DNA of 64,000 nt from Bacillus sp. 165 (GCF_017742235.1 NZ_JAGHKQ010000003.1:464206-528205), one strand, 5' to 3'; shown: positions 34,632 to 44,362, counted from the first letter of the stretch. Notes: generated from the letters alone by a model not told the origin. Numbers and translations are program-made.

Positions 34632-35426
34632 CTAAATTACGGTTATATTCGTCAAGTTTGCTTTCGACCCTTTTAAAACAGCATAAGCTAACTTATCCAT
34701 TGTAGCGCCATCAAGAATAGCTTTTGAAAAATCGGTATGCTTAATAGAAACATTTCTAAACACGGCATTTTTAAAAGAGGTTCCTGTTACGTCGACGCCA
34801 TGAAAGATGGTTCCCGTAAACGTTTGATTTTCAAAGCTGATACCAGCTAAACCGGAATAGCTAAAATCCGTATAATCTAATACACAATTATGAAAACTTG
34901 TATTTTTTAGATTCGACATTTTTAATTTAACTCCGGTAAGATTAGCGTCATCAAATGTTACATCACTTAAATCACTGGCTATAAAAGTGCTGTTCGTTAA
35001 ATCAGAACCGCTGAAGTCTGATCCCTTCAAGTCACTGTAGTTAAACTTCCCGTGATGCACGGTTACCCCTTTAAAATCTGAATTTCTAAGATTGATTTTT
35101 GAAAAATCGTGTTTTATCCTATGCTTCAGATCTTTTGTCTTATCGAAGATGCTTGCAATAATCTCTCTTATGGGTCCTTTAACATCTGCATCCTTCTCTA
35201 TATATTCCTCTGTTTTAACAGAGACACTTTCAATAATTTCTTTTATATCTCCAATAGAATTGATGGTCATACGATAAGCTGTTTCATCATCATGTCCCTG
35301 ATTTTTAAAATCGTTGAACTTTTCCTGTAAGTTCCCGTACAACTCTTCTTTCAATTCCTTAACCTCATGCATATCATCATAAGGTGCAAATAATCCATCT
35401 AAATAGTTAGTTACTTTCTCATTCAT
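34632..35426 (-). CDS. HAAS (permease prefix) domain fused to pentapeptide repeats
   Basis: A 264-residue protein. Residues 1-70 form the HAAS/permease-prefix domain, a helical bundle usually found before membrane segments in proteins encoded next to PadR regulators (YLDGLFAPYDDMHEVKELKEELYG). From about residue 100 to the end it is a right-handed quadrilateral helix of pentapeptide repeats (SDFKG, SDLKG, SDFSG, SDLTN, ANLTG, SNLKN). There are no membrane segments. The PadR gene lies 17 bases upstream in the same operon. The HAAS part probably contacts PadR or the membrane; the role of the repeat part is unknown. Confidence 0.82.
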   Translation of the reverse strand: MNEKVTNYLDGLFAPYDDMHEVKELKEELYGNLQEKFNDFKNQGHDDETAYRMTINSIGDIKEIIESVSVKTEEYIEKDADVKGPIREIIASIFDKTKDLKHRIKHDFSKINLRNSDFKGVTVHHGKFNYSDLKGSDFSGSDLTNSTFIASDLSDVTFDDANLTGVKLKMSNLKNTSFHNCVLDYTDFSYSGLAGISFENQTFTGTIFHGVDVTGTSFKNAVFRNVSIKHTDFSKAILDGATMDKLAYAVLKGSKANLTNITVI

Positions 35427-35443
35427 TGTTCATACCGCCCCTC

Positions 35444-35773
35444 TTATAATAATTGATCTAGGATACGCTTAGCGTTATCCCACTTTCTTTTGTTTTCAGC
35501 GTAAGTCTCTTTCCCTTTTTCCGTAATCCTATAGTACTTCCGTCTTCCGCCCTGGGTCTCATTGCCCCAATATGAAACTACATTACCGTCATTTTCTAGC
35601 CTCTTAAAGCTCGAAAACATAGTAGATTCCTTAAGCTCATACTCATTATTGGAGTTTGCGTATATTAGTTTCGATATTTCATACCCATATTTATCACCGC
35701 TCATCAGCAATTTTAAAATCATCGTATCCGTATGCCCTCTGAGTAAATCGGAGGAAACTTTATTATTTGTCAT
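35444..35773 (-). CDS. PadR-family transcriptional regulator
   Basis: A 109-residue winged-helix protein with the PadR pattern RGHTDTMILKLLMSGDKYGYEISKLI, then MFSSFKRLENDGNVVSYWG and GGRRKYYRITEKGKETY. It is the first gene of a two-gene operon with the HAAS-pentapeptide protein. PadR proteins usually repress their own operon. No palindrome stands out upstream, so the operator is not assigned. Confidence 0.88.
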   Translation of the reverse strand: MTNNKVSSDLLRGHTDTMILKLLMSGDKYGYEISKLIYANSNNEYELKESTMFSSFKRLENDGNVVSYWGNETQGGRRKYYRITEKGKETYAENKRKWDNAKRILDQLL

Positions 35774-35882
35774 TGTATCACTCCCATATATACAACATAC
35801 ATCACATTACTACGACTGTCAAGGTAATGTGATAAACGTTTTACTTCTATTGTTAATGTATTAAAAATCCATACCTCCAAAC

Positions 35883-35920
35883 AAAAAAACCAGTCGGAGC
35901 ACAGGACTCCGACCGGCATT
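35883..35920 (-). terminator. Terminator of the 2'-5' RNA ligase-like gene
   Basis: On the minus strand CCGGTCGGAGTCC, loop, GGAC-less partner GCTCCGACTGG, followed by seven T. Confidence 0.75.
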
Positions 35921-35936
35921 ACAATCGTTCTTAAAT

Positions 35937-36488
35937 TTATGACTCTAATTCTTTTATAAAAACAGGTGGAGCTCCGATTAATTTATTATCTTCATACATA
36001 AATTCCAACAAAGCTACTTTTTTAATCCGAGCATGCAGTGTATCGATCTTCTGAGAGCAATGCTGGAATGCTTCCTTTAATTTATCTGCATCTAATCTGC
36101 TTGCAATCGTGCAATGAGGAACCCATTTTCCAGGAACATACAAAGAGTTCGGATCATTGTTATATGTACTAAAATGCTTGTGATGACTGTTATGAAAGCC
36201 TAATAATGCTTGTGATAAGGTGGGTGAGAGAAATAAGGTGCCTGTATTTAAAAACATACCTAATACATTGAACATAATATCCACTGCAGGCTTCCTATCA
36301 TAAAATGCATCCATATCCTGAATAAAACGCTCTTTATCAAGGGAACCATAGCTTGCCAATGTGATATGCGGTCTTTTATCCTGAGTTTCGACTGAGTAAT
36401 GCGAAATGGATTGCTCACGTAATTCCCTCCATACATCATTTAAATATTGCTCAGTTGAATCATCAAAAAAAGCTACAACTGCATACAT
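35937..36488 (-). CDS. 2'-5' RNA ligase/cyclic phosphodiesterase-family protein
   Basis: A 183-residue 2H-phosphoesterase fold. The two HxT/S motifs are HITLAS (RPHITLASYGSL, about residues 46-51) and HCTIAS (WVPHCTIASRL, about residues 130-135). Such enzymes act on 2'-5' linkages or cyclic phosphates in RNA or nucleotides; the true substrate is unknown. The ATG at 36488 follows AAAGGTGG; an in-frame ATG seven codons earlier lies on top of that site. Confidence 0.88.
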   Translation of the reverse strand: MYAVVAFFDDSTEQYLNDVWRELREQSISHYSVETQDKRPHITLASYGSLDKERFIQDMDAFYDRKPAVDIMFNVLGMFLNTGTLFLSPTLSQALLGFHNSHHKHFSTYNNDPNSLYVPGKWVPHCTIASRLDADKLKEAFQHCSQKIDTLHARIKKVALLEFMYEDNKLIGAPPVFIKELES

Positions 36489-36553
36489 GATTTTGCCACC
36501 TTTACTCATGAATTCACTATATTTTCTAAATTATACCATGAAGATTATCATAA

Positions 36554-36597
36554 AAAATGCGTCAAAAGCCGTTTCACTGCGGTCTTTTGACGCATCT
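36554..36597 (-). terminator. Terminator of the ABC exporter operon
   Basis: TGCGTCAAAAG...CTTTTGACGCA with a T tract on the minus strand, just past the stop at 36609. Confidence 0.82.
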
Positions 36598-36608
36598 ATA
36601 AAATACTA

Positions 36609-38381
36609 TTACTTACCGTTCAATACCTTTTCACCCGTATCCGCTTCTCGTTTGAATAAACGAGAGTATACACTGTTCTCTTGCTGAATCAACGTATCAT
36701 GCGTTCCAGTTTCCACAACTTTTCCGTTTTCAATTACAACGACTTTATGAGCCGAAAGTACTGTTGACAGCCGATGAGAGATGATTAACATCGTTTGCTG
36801 TGTCATCCGTTTTTGAATGGCTGCATTAATTTCCGTTTCCGTAATTGGATCTAATGCGGAGCTCGCTTCATCTAAGACTAGGATTGGTGCATTCTTTAAA
36901 ATGGCTCTTGCAAGAGACAGCCGTTGTTTTTGACCGCCTGATAATAAAGTTCCGCGTTCTCCGACCGAAGTGTATAAGCCGTCCGGCAAGGACTGCACAA
37001 ATTCTCCTAATCCGCTGTCTTTTATCGCACGAAGTAATTCTTCATCAGAAGCATCTTGTTTCCCAATCCTTAAGTTATCCGCAAGTGTCCCGTTTCGTAA
37101 TTGCACATCTTGTGACACAACAGCAATTTGGTTTCGTATCCACCCAGCATTTAAGGATTGAATATCATGTTCATCGAGCTTGATGGAACCGCCATTCACT
37201 TCATAAAATCGCAACAGCAAATCAACAATCGTCGATTTTCCAGCGCCGCTCGGCCCTACAATCGCCACTGCTTCTCCGGCCTTCACTGAAAAAGAAAGAT
37301 CCTTGAACACATCCTCAGGCTTTGTTGGATAAGCGAATTGAACGTTAGAAAATTCAATATTTCCTTCCACTTCCTTCAATACCCTCCCATTGCTTAACTC
37401 AGCATCGGCAGGCTTCTCAGCTAATAACAGTTCCGAACGATCCAAGGCAGGCCCCGTTTTTCGAACTGACAGCCAGTTTCTTAGCATTCTTTGTATTTCA
37501 TTTGCAGCAATCGTCACCAGTCCGCCCGCTGTCAGCATTTGACCTGTCGTGATGCTGCTGTCCCAAATTAATAAAGCACTGATGCTGTAAACAACCGCAA
37601 GCGCAAAGCCATTGTAGCTCCCAATCACCACGACTGATTTCATTCTTGCCTTTAATTCATCAATGGAATGCTGTACAAACGACTTTCGAATCGTAACAAC
37701 ACTTTCAATCTCGTAATCTGTCACTCCCATCACGCGGGATAAATGAATACCCGTTACCGATTCCCGCAATCTCTCCAAATAGCGGGAGGCTTCCTGTCTT
37801 GCTTTTGCGGAAGCTGCTCGCATATTCGAACCGACTGCATTAGAAGTCCAGTAGAACAGTATTCCTAATGCCGCACTAGCAATCATTAAATAGGGATGAA
37901 TCCATAACAGAACAAAGCTGTATATAATGACCCCTTGCACAGATGCCATGAAGGTCGATCCTTCCCATGCCAAAAAGTTATGTAATGTATCAGGATCATC
38001 CGATACACGCGCAAGCATTTCTCCAGATTGGTTGGTATGGTAAAAGGAATACGGCAAGATTTGCAGATGGCGAAACAATCGGAGCTTCTGCCAATTCGTC
38101 ACTGATTTGGCGACATGATGGCAAAAATACTCGTCGATTATCATAAACGTTAAATCTAAGATTGCCGCAAAAATGATTAACCACATCAATCCCCACAGCA
38201 GTTTATTCGCATGCTCAGGAATAATACTATCCACTAACCACCCCATAGCTAATGTAGGAATTAAGGAGCCGCAAACTTGGCTTAGTGCAATCACAAAGGA
38301 ATCTGCAAATACCCATTTACGATGCGGTTTTAGAAATAACAGGACTCGTTTGCCGTCCCGATTTTTGTTAGACTGTGTCAT
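36609..38381 (-). CDS. ABC exporter half-transporter (type IV, MsbA/LmrA-like), second subunit
   Basis: A 590-residue protein with six membrane segments in the first 310 residues and an ATPase domain after that: Walker A GPSGAGKST, signature LSGGQKQRLSLARA, Walker B ILVLDEASSALD and switch His in IISHRLST. All catalytic residues are present. It begins two bases after the end of another half-transporter, so the two probably form a heterodimer exporting a drug or lipid-like compound. The substrate is unknown. Confidence 0.88.
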   Translation of the reverse strand: MTQSNKNRDGKRVLLFLKPHRKWVFADSFVIALSQVCGSLIPTLAMGWLVDSIIPEHANKLLWGLMWLIIFAAILDLTFMIIDEYFCHHVAKSVTNWQKLRLFRHLQILPYSFYHTNQSGEMLARVSDDPDTLHNFLAWEGSTFMASVQGVIIYSFVLLWIHPYLMIASAALGILFYWTSNAVGSNMRAASAKARQEASRYLERLRESVTGIHLSRVMGVTDYEIESVVTIRKSFVQHSIDELKARMKSVVVIGSYNGFALAVVYSISALLIWDSSITTGQMLTAGGLVTIAANEIQRMLRNWLSVRKTGPALDRSELLLAEKPADAELSNGRVLKEVEGNIEFSNVQFAYPTKPEDVFKDLSFSVKAGEAVAIVGPSGAGKSTIVDLLLRFYEVNGGSIKLDEHDIQSLNAGWIRNQIAVVSQDVQLRNGTLADNLRIGKQDASDEELLRAIKDSGLGEFVQSLPDGLYTSVGERGTLLSGGQKQRLSLARAILKNAPILVLDEASSALDPITETEINAAIQKRMTQQTMLIISHRLSTVLSAHKVVVIENGKVVETGTHDTLIQQENSVYSRLFKREADTGEKVLNGK

Positions 38382-38383
38382 AT

Positions 38384-40123
38384 TTATATAGCACTCTCCT
38401 TTACCAGCTCACTGTACTGTGCCATATATAATTGATAATATTGCCCTTTTAATGCCAACAGCTCTTCATGCGTTCCTTCTTCTGCAATAACCCCTTTATC
38501 CAATAAAATGATTTTATCAGCATGCTTCACAGTCGCTAGACGGTGAGCAATCGTAATGGTCGTTTTTCCCGGGATTAATGCTTCCAAGGACGCTTGCACA
38601 CGTTCTTCCGTCTCTCCATCAAGAGAAGATGTAGCTTCATCAAATATCAAAATTGGCGGATGACGAAGAATGGCTCTTGCAAGTGCGACACGCTGCCGCT
38701 GCCCGCCTGAAAGCTTTAACCCTCTTTCTCCGACAATCGTCTCATACCCTTCCGGCAAGCCCTGTACCCATTCCATAAGCCCTGCCGCTTCAACAGCTAT
38801 TTGCATTTCAGCCTCGCTGGCGTTTCGCTTTCCGTATAATAGATTATTGCGAAGCGAACTATTCAGTAAGAATGTTTCCTGTGATACAACACCAACCTGC
38901 TGACGGAACGAGTTAATATTTATATCCTTTAGGCTGTTCCCATCAACTGTAATGCTCCCCCTTTGCGGTTCGTATATGCCAAGTAGCAATTGAATCAATG
39001 TACTTTTTCCGCCTCCGCTTGTTCCGACAATACCAATGTGCTGACCTGCCTGAATACTTAGCGTAATTCCTTTTAGTACATTCTCTTCTGCTCCAGGGTA
39101 ACGAAACAAAATATTATCAATGACTATATTGCCCTGTACCCTTCCGATGTTTGGCAGATGCTCCTCCTGCTCAAGCGGCAGGTCAAAATATTCATAGATT
39201 CTCTCTAATGCAGGAATGGCTTGCTGAATGACCATTGCATTTTCTGCAAGAGAACGGACCGGCTGAAACATCGTCGGAATAAATCCGAGGCAAGCAATCA
39301 ATGTACCAACAGAAATCTCACCTCTCCAAATAGCAACTCCTCCGATTAGCATCAACACACCTGGCGTACCAGTATTGAATAAATTTCCTAAACGCCAGTT
39401 AACTTTCCCGATTAGCGCAGCACGAATAGAAAAGCTCTTCCATGCTGAAAGCTTTGCTTCCTGTTTGTTCATTTCATCCTCTTGCGTCTGATATGTACGT
39501 ACGAGCCGAACAGATTCAATGCTTTCTTGCATATGATGATACATATCCGCCCTCATATCACGCTGCACGGCACCCATTTTCCGCACTGTTTTTCCAAGCT
39601 TAAAGGAAGGATATAAATAAATCATAAAAACAATCCCCATCATGACAGCCGCTGGCCAATATAACGTAATAACAGCGGCAAATGCGATAACGGCAGCAAT
39701 GACCTGCTGAAGAAATCTTGGAATAACAGTATTATTTAAATTTTGTACCGACTCCACATCATGCGTTAAGCGATACAGCATATCCCCTCTCGGAGAAGTT
39801 GTAAAAAATGACATCGGTGTACGATGCAATCTCTTAAATGCCCGCAATTGCATATCAGTAATTACATCCAGTCCAATTTTCACCTGTACAAATTCCTGCA
39901 GTGCTTCAAAAACTACCTTAAATAAAAAACATCCCATAATTCCAATAATATAGTACAAAATTGTTTGCAGTTGCGTTTGGTCTACTACGATATCTACTAT
40001 TTTTCCGGTCAAAATTGGCGGAAGCATCGTAAAAACTCCTGCAATACAGGAACAAATAACCGCCAAAACCAAACCTTTCCAATACGGTTTGAAGTGCTGC
40101 ACCGTCTCTTTTAATAACTTCAA
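38384..40123 (-). CDS. ABC exporter half-transporter (type IV), first subunit
   Basis: A 579-residue protein with six membrane segments and an ATPase domain: Walker A GTSGGGKST, signature LSGGQRQRVALARA, Walker B ILIFDEATSSLD, switch His in IAHRLATV. Translation starts at TTG (40123) with AAAGGAGGG upstream, the only site with a proper ribosome binding sequence. Both partners look catalytically complete, unlike many heterodimeric exporters in which one site is degenerate. A paired multidrug or lipid exporter is the best guess. Confidence 0.88.
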   Translation of the reverse strand: MKLLKETVQHFKPYWKGLVLAVICSCIAGVFTMLPPILTGKIVDIVVDQTQLQTILYYIIGIMGCFLFKVVFEALQEFVQVKIGLDVITDMQLRAFKRLHRTPMSFFTTSPRGDMLYRLTHDVESVQNLNNTVIPRFLQQVIAAVIAFAAVITLYWPAAVMMGIVFMIYLYPSFKLGKTVRKMGAVQRDMRADMYHHMQESIESVRLVRTYQTQEDEMNKQEAKLSAWKSFSIRAALIGKVNWRLGNLFNTGTPGVLMLIGGVAIWRGEISVGTLIACLGFIPTMFQPVRSLAENAMVIQQAIPALERIYEYFDLPLEQEEHLPNIGRVQGNIVIDNILFRYPGAEENVLKGITLSIQAGQHIGIVGTSGGGKSTLIQLLLGIYEPQRGSITVDGNSLKDININSFRQQVGVVSQETFLLNSSLRNNLLYGKRNASEAEMQIAVEAAGLMEWVQGLPEGYETIVGERGLKLSGGQRQRVALARAILRHPPILIFDEATSSLDGETEERVQASLEALIPGKTTITIAHRLATVKHADKIILLDKGVIAEEGTHEELLALKGQYYQLYMAQYSELVKESAI

Positions 40124-40273
40124 AGCAGTCTCCCTCCTTTAACAATTTTATTATTGTATAATAAATTTTGAATTTTTTCACTGTTTTTTATCAAAATATT
40201 TAGTAATCCCGAATTAACTAAAATGATCTATCCGTTTCAGTGCTTGTGGAGTAAGTTGTTCCAGCATGGTATA

Positions 40274-40311
40274 AAAAAAGCTTAAGGCAGCAATGCCCCA
40301 AGCTTTTGTTA
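40274..40311 (-). terminator. Terminator of the M48-ankyrin gene
   Basis: AAAGCTTGGGGCA and TGCCTTAAGCTTT pair on the minus strand, followed by a T tract. Confidence 0.75.
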
Positions 40312-40330
40312 TCATTTAAAATGGATTGTC

Positions 40331-41737
40331 TTACACGCTCTTATCCACATTTTTATCCTGCTTATGTTTCTCCACTTCTTGAAGCAAATGTACAATTTTT
40401 GGGAATCCTAAGTTTTTGGCAAGCTGCACTGCATTATTGCCATCGTTGTCCTCTAGATTCGGATCTGCCCCGGCAACTAGGAGCATGTGGACAATGTCTT
40501 CGTTTTCGCTGTAAATTGCACTGTGCAGTAACGTATCTCCATATCCGTCTTTTGTGTTAACAGCAATATCGTGCTTAAGAAGAGCCTGTACCATGGCAGG
40601 ATCACCTGCCGATACAATGATATGAGCAGGAACATCGCCATCTTGATTCATCAGCAGCGGATTGGCTCCTGCTTCCAGTAAAGCCAGCACAATATCACGG
40701 TTCATAAAGTCACCTTCATAATATAGAGTGGCATAATGCAGGGCTGTCCACCCTTCCTCATCTGCCTCGTCCACATTCGGCAACCCTTTCAATCGCGTAT
40801 TCACTTCTTCTACATCGCCATCAGCAACAGCCAGCATGAGCGGTGTTGTTCCTTCTGCAGCTAGGGCGAAATCACTAAATACACTTGTTGTACGGGCAAA
40901 CTCCCACGCCTTCATACCCCCGAACCCGATTCCAGCAAGTACAATTGGAATGACGATTAGACTTACAATCAATCCTTTCGGTATACCAAATTTCACATTT
41001 GTTTCAACGCCATTCCACGTTAATAAATGGTGAATGCGCTTTGGCAATGTAGGATGAGTCGACACTTTCTCCGCAAGCCATGTAAATACATGCGTTTCCT
41101 TGCTGCTTTCTTCTAAATAATTTTCTACATTAACTCTATGATACAAATCCTTTCCTACTGCCAGCATCGTTAACGCATTTTGAGCTGCTTGCTGATCATT
41201 CGTAAGAGACAATGCAATGCGGTCACATGTATATTCACATGCACGAGAATATGCTTCTGCCAAAAACGGAATCCAGCTTCCAGGCAAAATTATCAATTGT
41301 TTTATAATATGATTACGCTTATGATGCGCCAATTCATGAGCTAAGATGAAGGTAAGTTCATTCGTTGCGCGCTTTTCAATCAGCTCAAACACTTCCGCAT
41401 ACAAAACGACCATATTCTTTCGGAAGAAGCGGGTTGCAAAAGCATTTAAAATCCCTCCTGATTGAATAATGTAGACATCAGGAATATTTTTTATATTTAA
41501 CTGTTCACACAAATTCTGATGAATATGGTATACTTCCTCGAATTGAACGGATGTCAGCTTCACTCCGTTGGCGCGAATATACCCTATATACACCCAATAA
41601 AGAGCTACCGGGATAAATACAACCAACAAAACTATAAATCCAATTCCCGTAACCGCAAGACCTATATAGGTCAAAATACTGAATACAAGCATAATCGCAA
41701 AATATAACCGTTCTTTTTTATGAACCAACTCTTTCAT
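40331..41737 (-). CDS. M48-family membrane metalloprotease with C-terminal ankyrin repeats
   Basis: A 468-residue protein. Two membrane segments lie at about residues 14-50. The zinc site is HELAH at residues 134-138 with a third ligand E168 in CEYTCD, as in HtpX/Ste24-type M48 proteases. A third membrane segment lies at about 252-275. From about residue 300 there are four to five ankyrin repeats (TPLMLAVADGDVEEV, GWTALHYATLYYEGD, DTLLHSAIYSENEDIV, NAVQLAKNLGFPKIV). The protease domain would handle misfolded membrane proteins; the ankyrin part probably recruits a partner. It is a single-gene unit with GGAGGAG before the ATG. Confidence 0.87.
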   Translation of the reverse strand: MKELVHKKERLYFAIMLVFSILTYIGLAVTGIGFIVLLVVFIPVALYWVYIGYIRANGVKLTSVQFEEVYHIHQNLCEQLNIKNIPDVYIIQSGGILNAFATRFFRKNMVVLYAEVFELIEKRATNELTFILAHELAHHKRNHIIKQLIILPGSWIPFLAEAYSRACEYTCDRIALSLTNDQQAAQNALTMLAVGKDLYHRVNVENYLEESSKETHVFTWLAEKVSTHPTLPKRIHHLLTWNGVETNVKFGIPKGLIVSLIVIPIVLAGIGFGGMKAWEFARTTSVFSDFALAAEGTTPLMLAVADGDVEEVNTRLKGLPNVDEADEEGWTALHYATLYYEGDFMNRDIVLALLEAGANPLLMNQDGDVPAHIIVSAGDPAMVQALLKHDIAVNTKDGYGDTLLHSAIYSENEDIVHMLLVAGADPNLEDNDGNNAVQLAKNLGFPKIVHLLQEVEKHKQDKNVDKSV

Positions 41738-41751
41738 TATTCTCCTCCATA

Positions 41752-41785
41752 AAAACAGCCTGCGAATCTCGCAAGCTGTTTTCTT
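41752..41785 (-). terminator. Terminator of the TM2 gene
   Basis: AAAACAGC..TGCGA, loop ATC, TCGCA..GCTGTTTT. Confidence 0.75.
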
Positions 41786-41794
41786 ATTTTACTA

Positions 41795-42097
41795 TTAAGA
41801 TGCAAAAGATTTTACTTGCCTAATAATATCAAATTCAATTTCCTCATTAAGTGCTTCGACACGTTTTCCAACGAAAAACACATCGATAAAGGCCCAGATA
41901 CCAAGTCCACCAAGAGTTAATGTCATCGCAATTGCCATGCCATAATTCTTTGTATAATATCGGTGTCCTCCAATACCGCCAAAGAAAAACCAAATGAGAT
42001 ACGCTATAAGCTTACTTTTTTGCTTTTTAGCCATTTCACCATTCACAATCGCCAATTGTTCACTTGTTAAGGATTGCTTTGCTTCAATTGCTTTCAT
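41795..42097 (-). CDS. TM2-domain membrane protein
   Basis: A 100-residue protein with a helical, Glu/Lys-rich N-terminus and the TM2 domain: KLIAYLIWFFFGGIGGHRYYTKN followed by TLTLGGLGIWAFIDVFFVGKRVE, two membrane helices joined by a short turn containing the family's GxHRFY-like motif. The function of TM2 proteins in bacteria is unknown. The ATG at 42097 is preferred for spacing from GGAGG; the frame also has two ATGs up to four codons earlier. Confidence 0.82.
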   Translation of the reverse strand: MKAIEAKQSLTSEQLAIVNGEMAKKQKSKLIAYLIWFFFGGIGGHRYYTKNYGMAIAMTLTLGGLGIWAFIDVFFVGKRVEALNEEIEFDIIRQVKSFAS

Positions 42098-42317
42098 CAT
42101 GACCTCCATATGTATACTATGATTTTATTACTTACATTCTAACATTTTCATATTATAAAAGATATAAAAATGTAATATTTTTGAAATTAAAAATATTACA
42201 TTTTTTCTGATAAATCACTATAGTATGAATACCCTTGAAAAATCATTGGCCTGACAAGTTCATTTGTTATATATTTTTTAACAATAAGTTATATATTTCT
42301 AACAAGGAGGAGTCATT

Positions 42318-42713
42318 ATGAAGGTGAAATTTATATTGTTAGGCGTTCTCGCGATTGGTGTTATCGTTGGTATGCTTTCTCAAGTAATTCTGTTATTTCA
42401 AGCCAGTGACAACGCTCCTGCATCCTTCCTTATCATCGGAATCGTAAGCTTTGCAGGATTACTGTTTATGCTTATTAGAAATATCCTCCCTGAATTAAGG
42501 CTTGGCTTACCTTTAGAGGATGAGCGCTCAAAAAAGGTTAAAATTTATTCGGCAGGTAGAGCCTATTTTTATTCCTTATACATTTGGATTATCTTGTTCG
42601 CCTTGCAGAAATATTTAGATAAGGATGATGTGCTCATTTTAGGGTTATTCGGAATGGGGATATCTTTATATGTATCTTGGTTTTTCACGAGAAATAAGAA
42701 AGGTTTGGAATAA
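42318..42713 (+). CDS. Small four-helix membrane protein paired with an XRE regulator
   Basis: A 131-residue protein with four predicted membrane segments (about 5-27, 36-54, 75-95, 101-120) and a charged cytoplasmic loop with [16 protein letters not shown], as in the small DUF2178-like membrane proteins. AAGGAGGAG precedes the ATG. Its TAA overlaps the ATG of the regulator gene, so the two are translated together. Such membrane protein plus XRE pairs are common in Firmicutes, and their signal is unknown. Confidence 0.75.
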   Translation: MKVKFILLGVLAIGVIVGMLSQVILLFQASDNAPASFLIIGIVSFAGLLFMLIRNILPELRLGLPLEDERSKKVKIYSAGRAYFYSLYIWIILFALQKYLDKDDVLILGLFGMGISLYVSWFFTRNKKGLE

Positions 42714-42919
42714 TGAAAACAAAAATTAAAGAATACCGAGCCAAATACAATGTAACCCAAGCCGATCTCGCCAAAAAAGTAGGTGTGAGAAGAGAAACCA
42801 TTAGTTTTTTAGAAAAAGGCCAATATAACCCTTCATTAAAGCTGGCAGTAAGAATTGCTCAGCAATTTCAAGTGAGCGTGGAAGATGTATTCATTTTTGA
42901 AGAATCTGATTGGGAATAA
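42713..42919 (+). CDS. XRE-family (Cro/CI-like) DNA-binding protein
   Basis: A 68-residue single-domain HTH_3 protein: [44 protein letters not shown], then [13 protein letters not shown]. It is the compact YozG/YgzD type, often encoded with a small membrane protein as here. The start overlaps the stop of that gene (TAATG). It probably represses its own operon. Confidence 0.88.
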   Translation: MKTKIKEYRAKYNVTQADLAKKVGVRRETISFLEKGQYNPSLKLAVRIAQQFQVSVEDVFIFEESDWE

Positions 42920-42927
42920 CCGAAAAC

Positions 42928-42956
42928 AGGACTGTTTAAATTTCAACAGTCCTTTC
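42928..42956 (+). terminator. Terminator of the XRE operon
   Basis: AGGACTGTT...AACAGTCCT followed by TT. Confidence 0.7.
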
Positions 42957-42996
42957 ACTGTTTTACGCAACTATCATCTGTCTGAGTTATTGATTA

Positions 42997-43389
42997 TTAA
43001 TCTCTAACGTCAATCCTTTTATAAAAATCATCAACTATTGGATAAATATCTGGTTTTGTATAATAGTAAATTCCGTTTACTTGTGTTAATTCAAATTTAA
43101 AAGTCTCTACATCATTTTGAAATAGAATAACTGAATATTGAAATCCTTTTCTTTGTTCTTGATTTTTTTCTGGGATAAACTGGATGTCTCTTATTTCACT
43201 TAAAAAATCAGATATTAATTTTTTATCCATAATAGTTTTTTTATTTCCTGTCCTGCCGTCTAATATCACAATCATAGTTACATCATCAAGGTCTTTTTTA
43301 TAAAAATCATTAAGCTGTTTTGTTTCTAAACCACAACTAGCTAACAGAAATAAAAAAACAAACGAGAAAATTAGTGTTTTTATTTTCAA
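42997..43389 (-). CDS. Predicted lipoprotein, unknown function
   Basis: A 130-residue lipoprotein. Signal sequence of about 18 residues with lipobox LASC (lipidated C19), then a mixed domain (DDVTMIVILDGRTGNKKTI; FQYSVILFQNDVETFKFEL). It starts at TTG with AAGGGGGAATTTTTA upstream. The family is not recognised. It is alone on its strand. Confidence 0.65.
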   Translation of the reverse strand: MKIKTLIFSFVFLFLLASCGLETKQLNDFYKKDLDDVTMIVILDGRTGNKKTIMDKKLISDFLSEIRDIQFIPEKNQEQRKGFQYSVILFQNDVETFKFELTQVNGIYYYTKPDIYPIVDDFYKRIDVRD

Positions 43390-43651
43390 TAAAAATTCCC
43401 CCTTCTTACTTTTGTTATTTTCTAAAGGGAGCGTAAATTCCTATGCTCATCAGTACTTATTTTATAAATGAATCACTTTATTTTTTGTTCGATACTCTTA
43501 AAGCGAACCCTTTCTTCTTACAGTAATAGGTTTATTTTCGAATATCAAAGGGAGAACAAATTTAATAGGAAAGGATTACATAGTACTTCAATAGAATACG
43601 TATAGAGCTAAAATGCACTGCTCTTATTCACAATTGATAGGAGTGAAGATA

Positions 43652-44242
43652 TTGAACTATGATTTTAATGTACTGCAGTTAATTCCTTTAGTTGACTCTC
43701 ACAAAAGGTGCATTGTAGGAGTGGATGGATTAAGCCGTTCTGGGAAAACGACTTTCACAGAAAAGCTTAGTGATTACTTGAAAAAAGAAGATATTAAATA
43801 TGTTATTTTTCATATTGATGACCATATTGTTAATAGGAGTCAACGTTATAATACGGGCTTTGAAGAATGGTATGAATATTTCTACTTGCAGTGGGACGTT
43901 GCATGGTTAAAAGAACATTTCTTTGAAAATCTTAAACGTAGCAGTCATATTGATATGTCGTTTTACAATAAGGAAACCGATACCCATGAGCATAAAACAA
44001 TTATTTTACCTAAAGCCGGGTTAATTGTTGTTGAAGGAGTTTTTTTGCAGCGTAAAGAGTGGAGAAACTTTTTTGACAAAATACTATTTTTGGATTGTTC
44101 TAGAGAAAGAAGATTTGCTCGTGAAACAGAAACTACACAACGTAGCCGTATGAAATTTGAAACGAGATATTGGAAGGCAGAAGAATACTATATAAACACA
44201 TTTAGTCCCTTACAAGGTGCCGATCTTGTTTTAAGGACATAG
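43652..44242 (+). CDS. P-loop kinase, uridine-kinase-like
   Basis: A 196-residue nucleotide kinase fold with P-loop GVDGLSRSGKTT, acidic segment FHIDDHIVNRSQRYNTG, Walker B-like GLIVVEGVFLQ and lid Arg-rich REREtype segment SRERRFARETE. This is the layout of uridine kinase/phosphoribulokinase relatives common in Bacillus as stand-alone enzymes of unknown substrate. Translation most likely starts at TTG 43652, with AGGAG before it, although the frame extends upstream to 43613. It is followed by a GNAT gene on the same strand. Confidence 0.8.
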   Translation: MNYDFNVLQLIPLVDSHKRCIVGVDGLSRSGKTTFTEKLSDYLKKEDIKYVIFHIDDHIVNRSQRYNTGFEEWYEYFYLQWDVAWLKEHFFENLKRSSHIDMSFYNKETDTHEHKTIILPKAGLIVVEGVFLQRKEWRNFFDKILFLDCSRERRFARETETTQRSRMKFETRYWKAEEYYINTFSPLQGADLVLRT

Positions 44243-44362
44243 CATAAATATTCCGTTATAGAGGACAACAGCGTTTATTTGTTATTACTTGTATTTGAAC
44301 ACATGACAGCTTGTACCTTCCTACATTCAATGTATAAATACAAAAGCATGGAGAGGATATCA

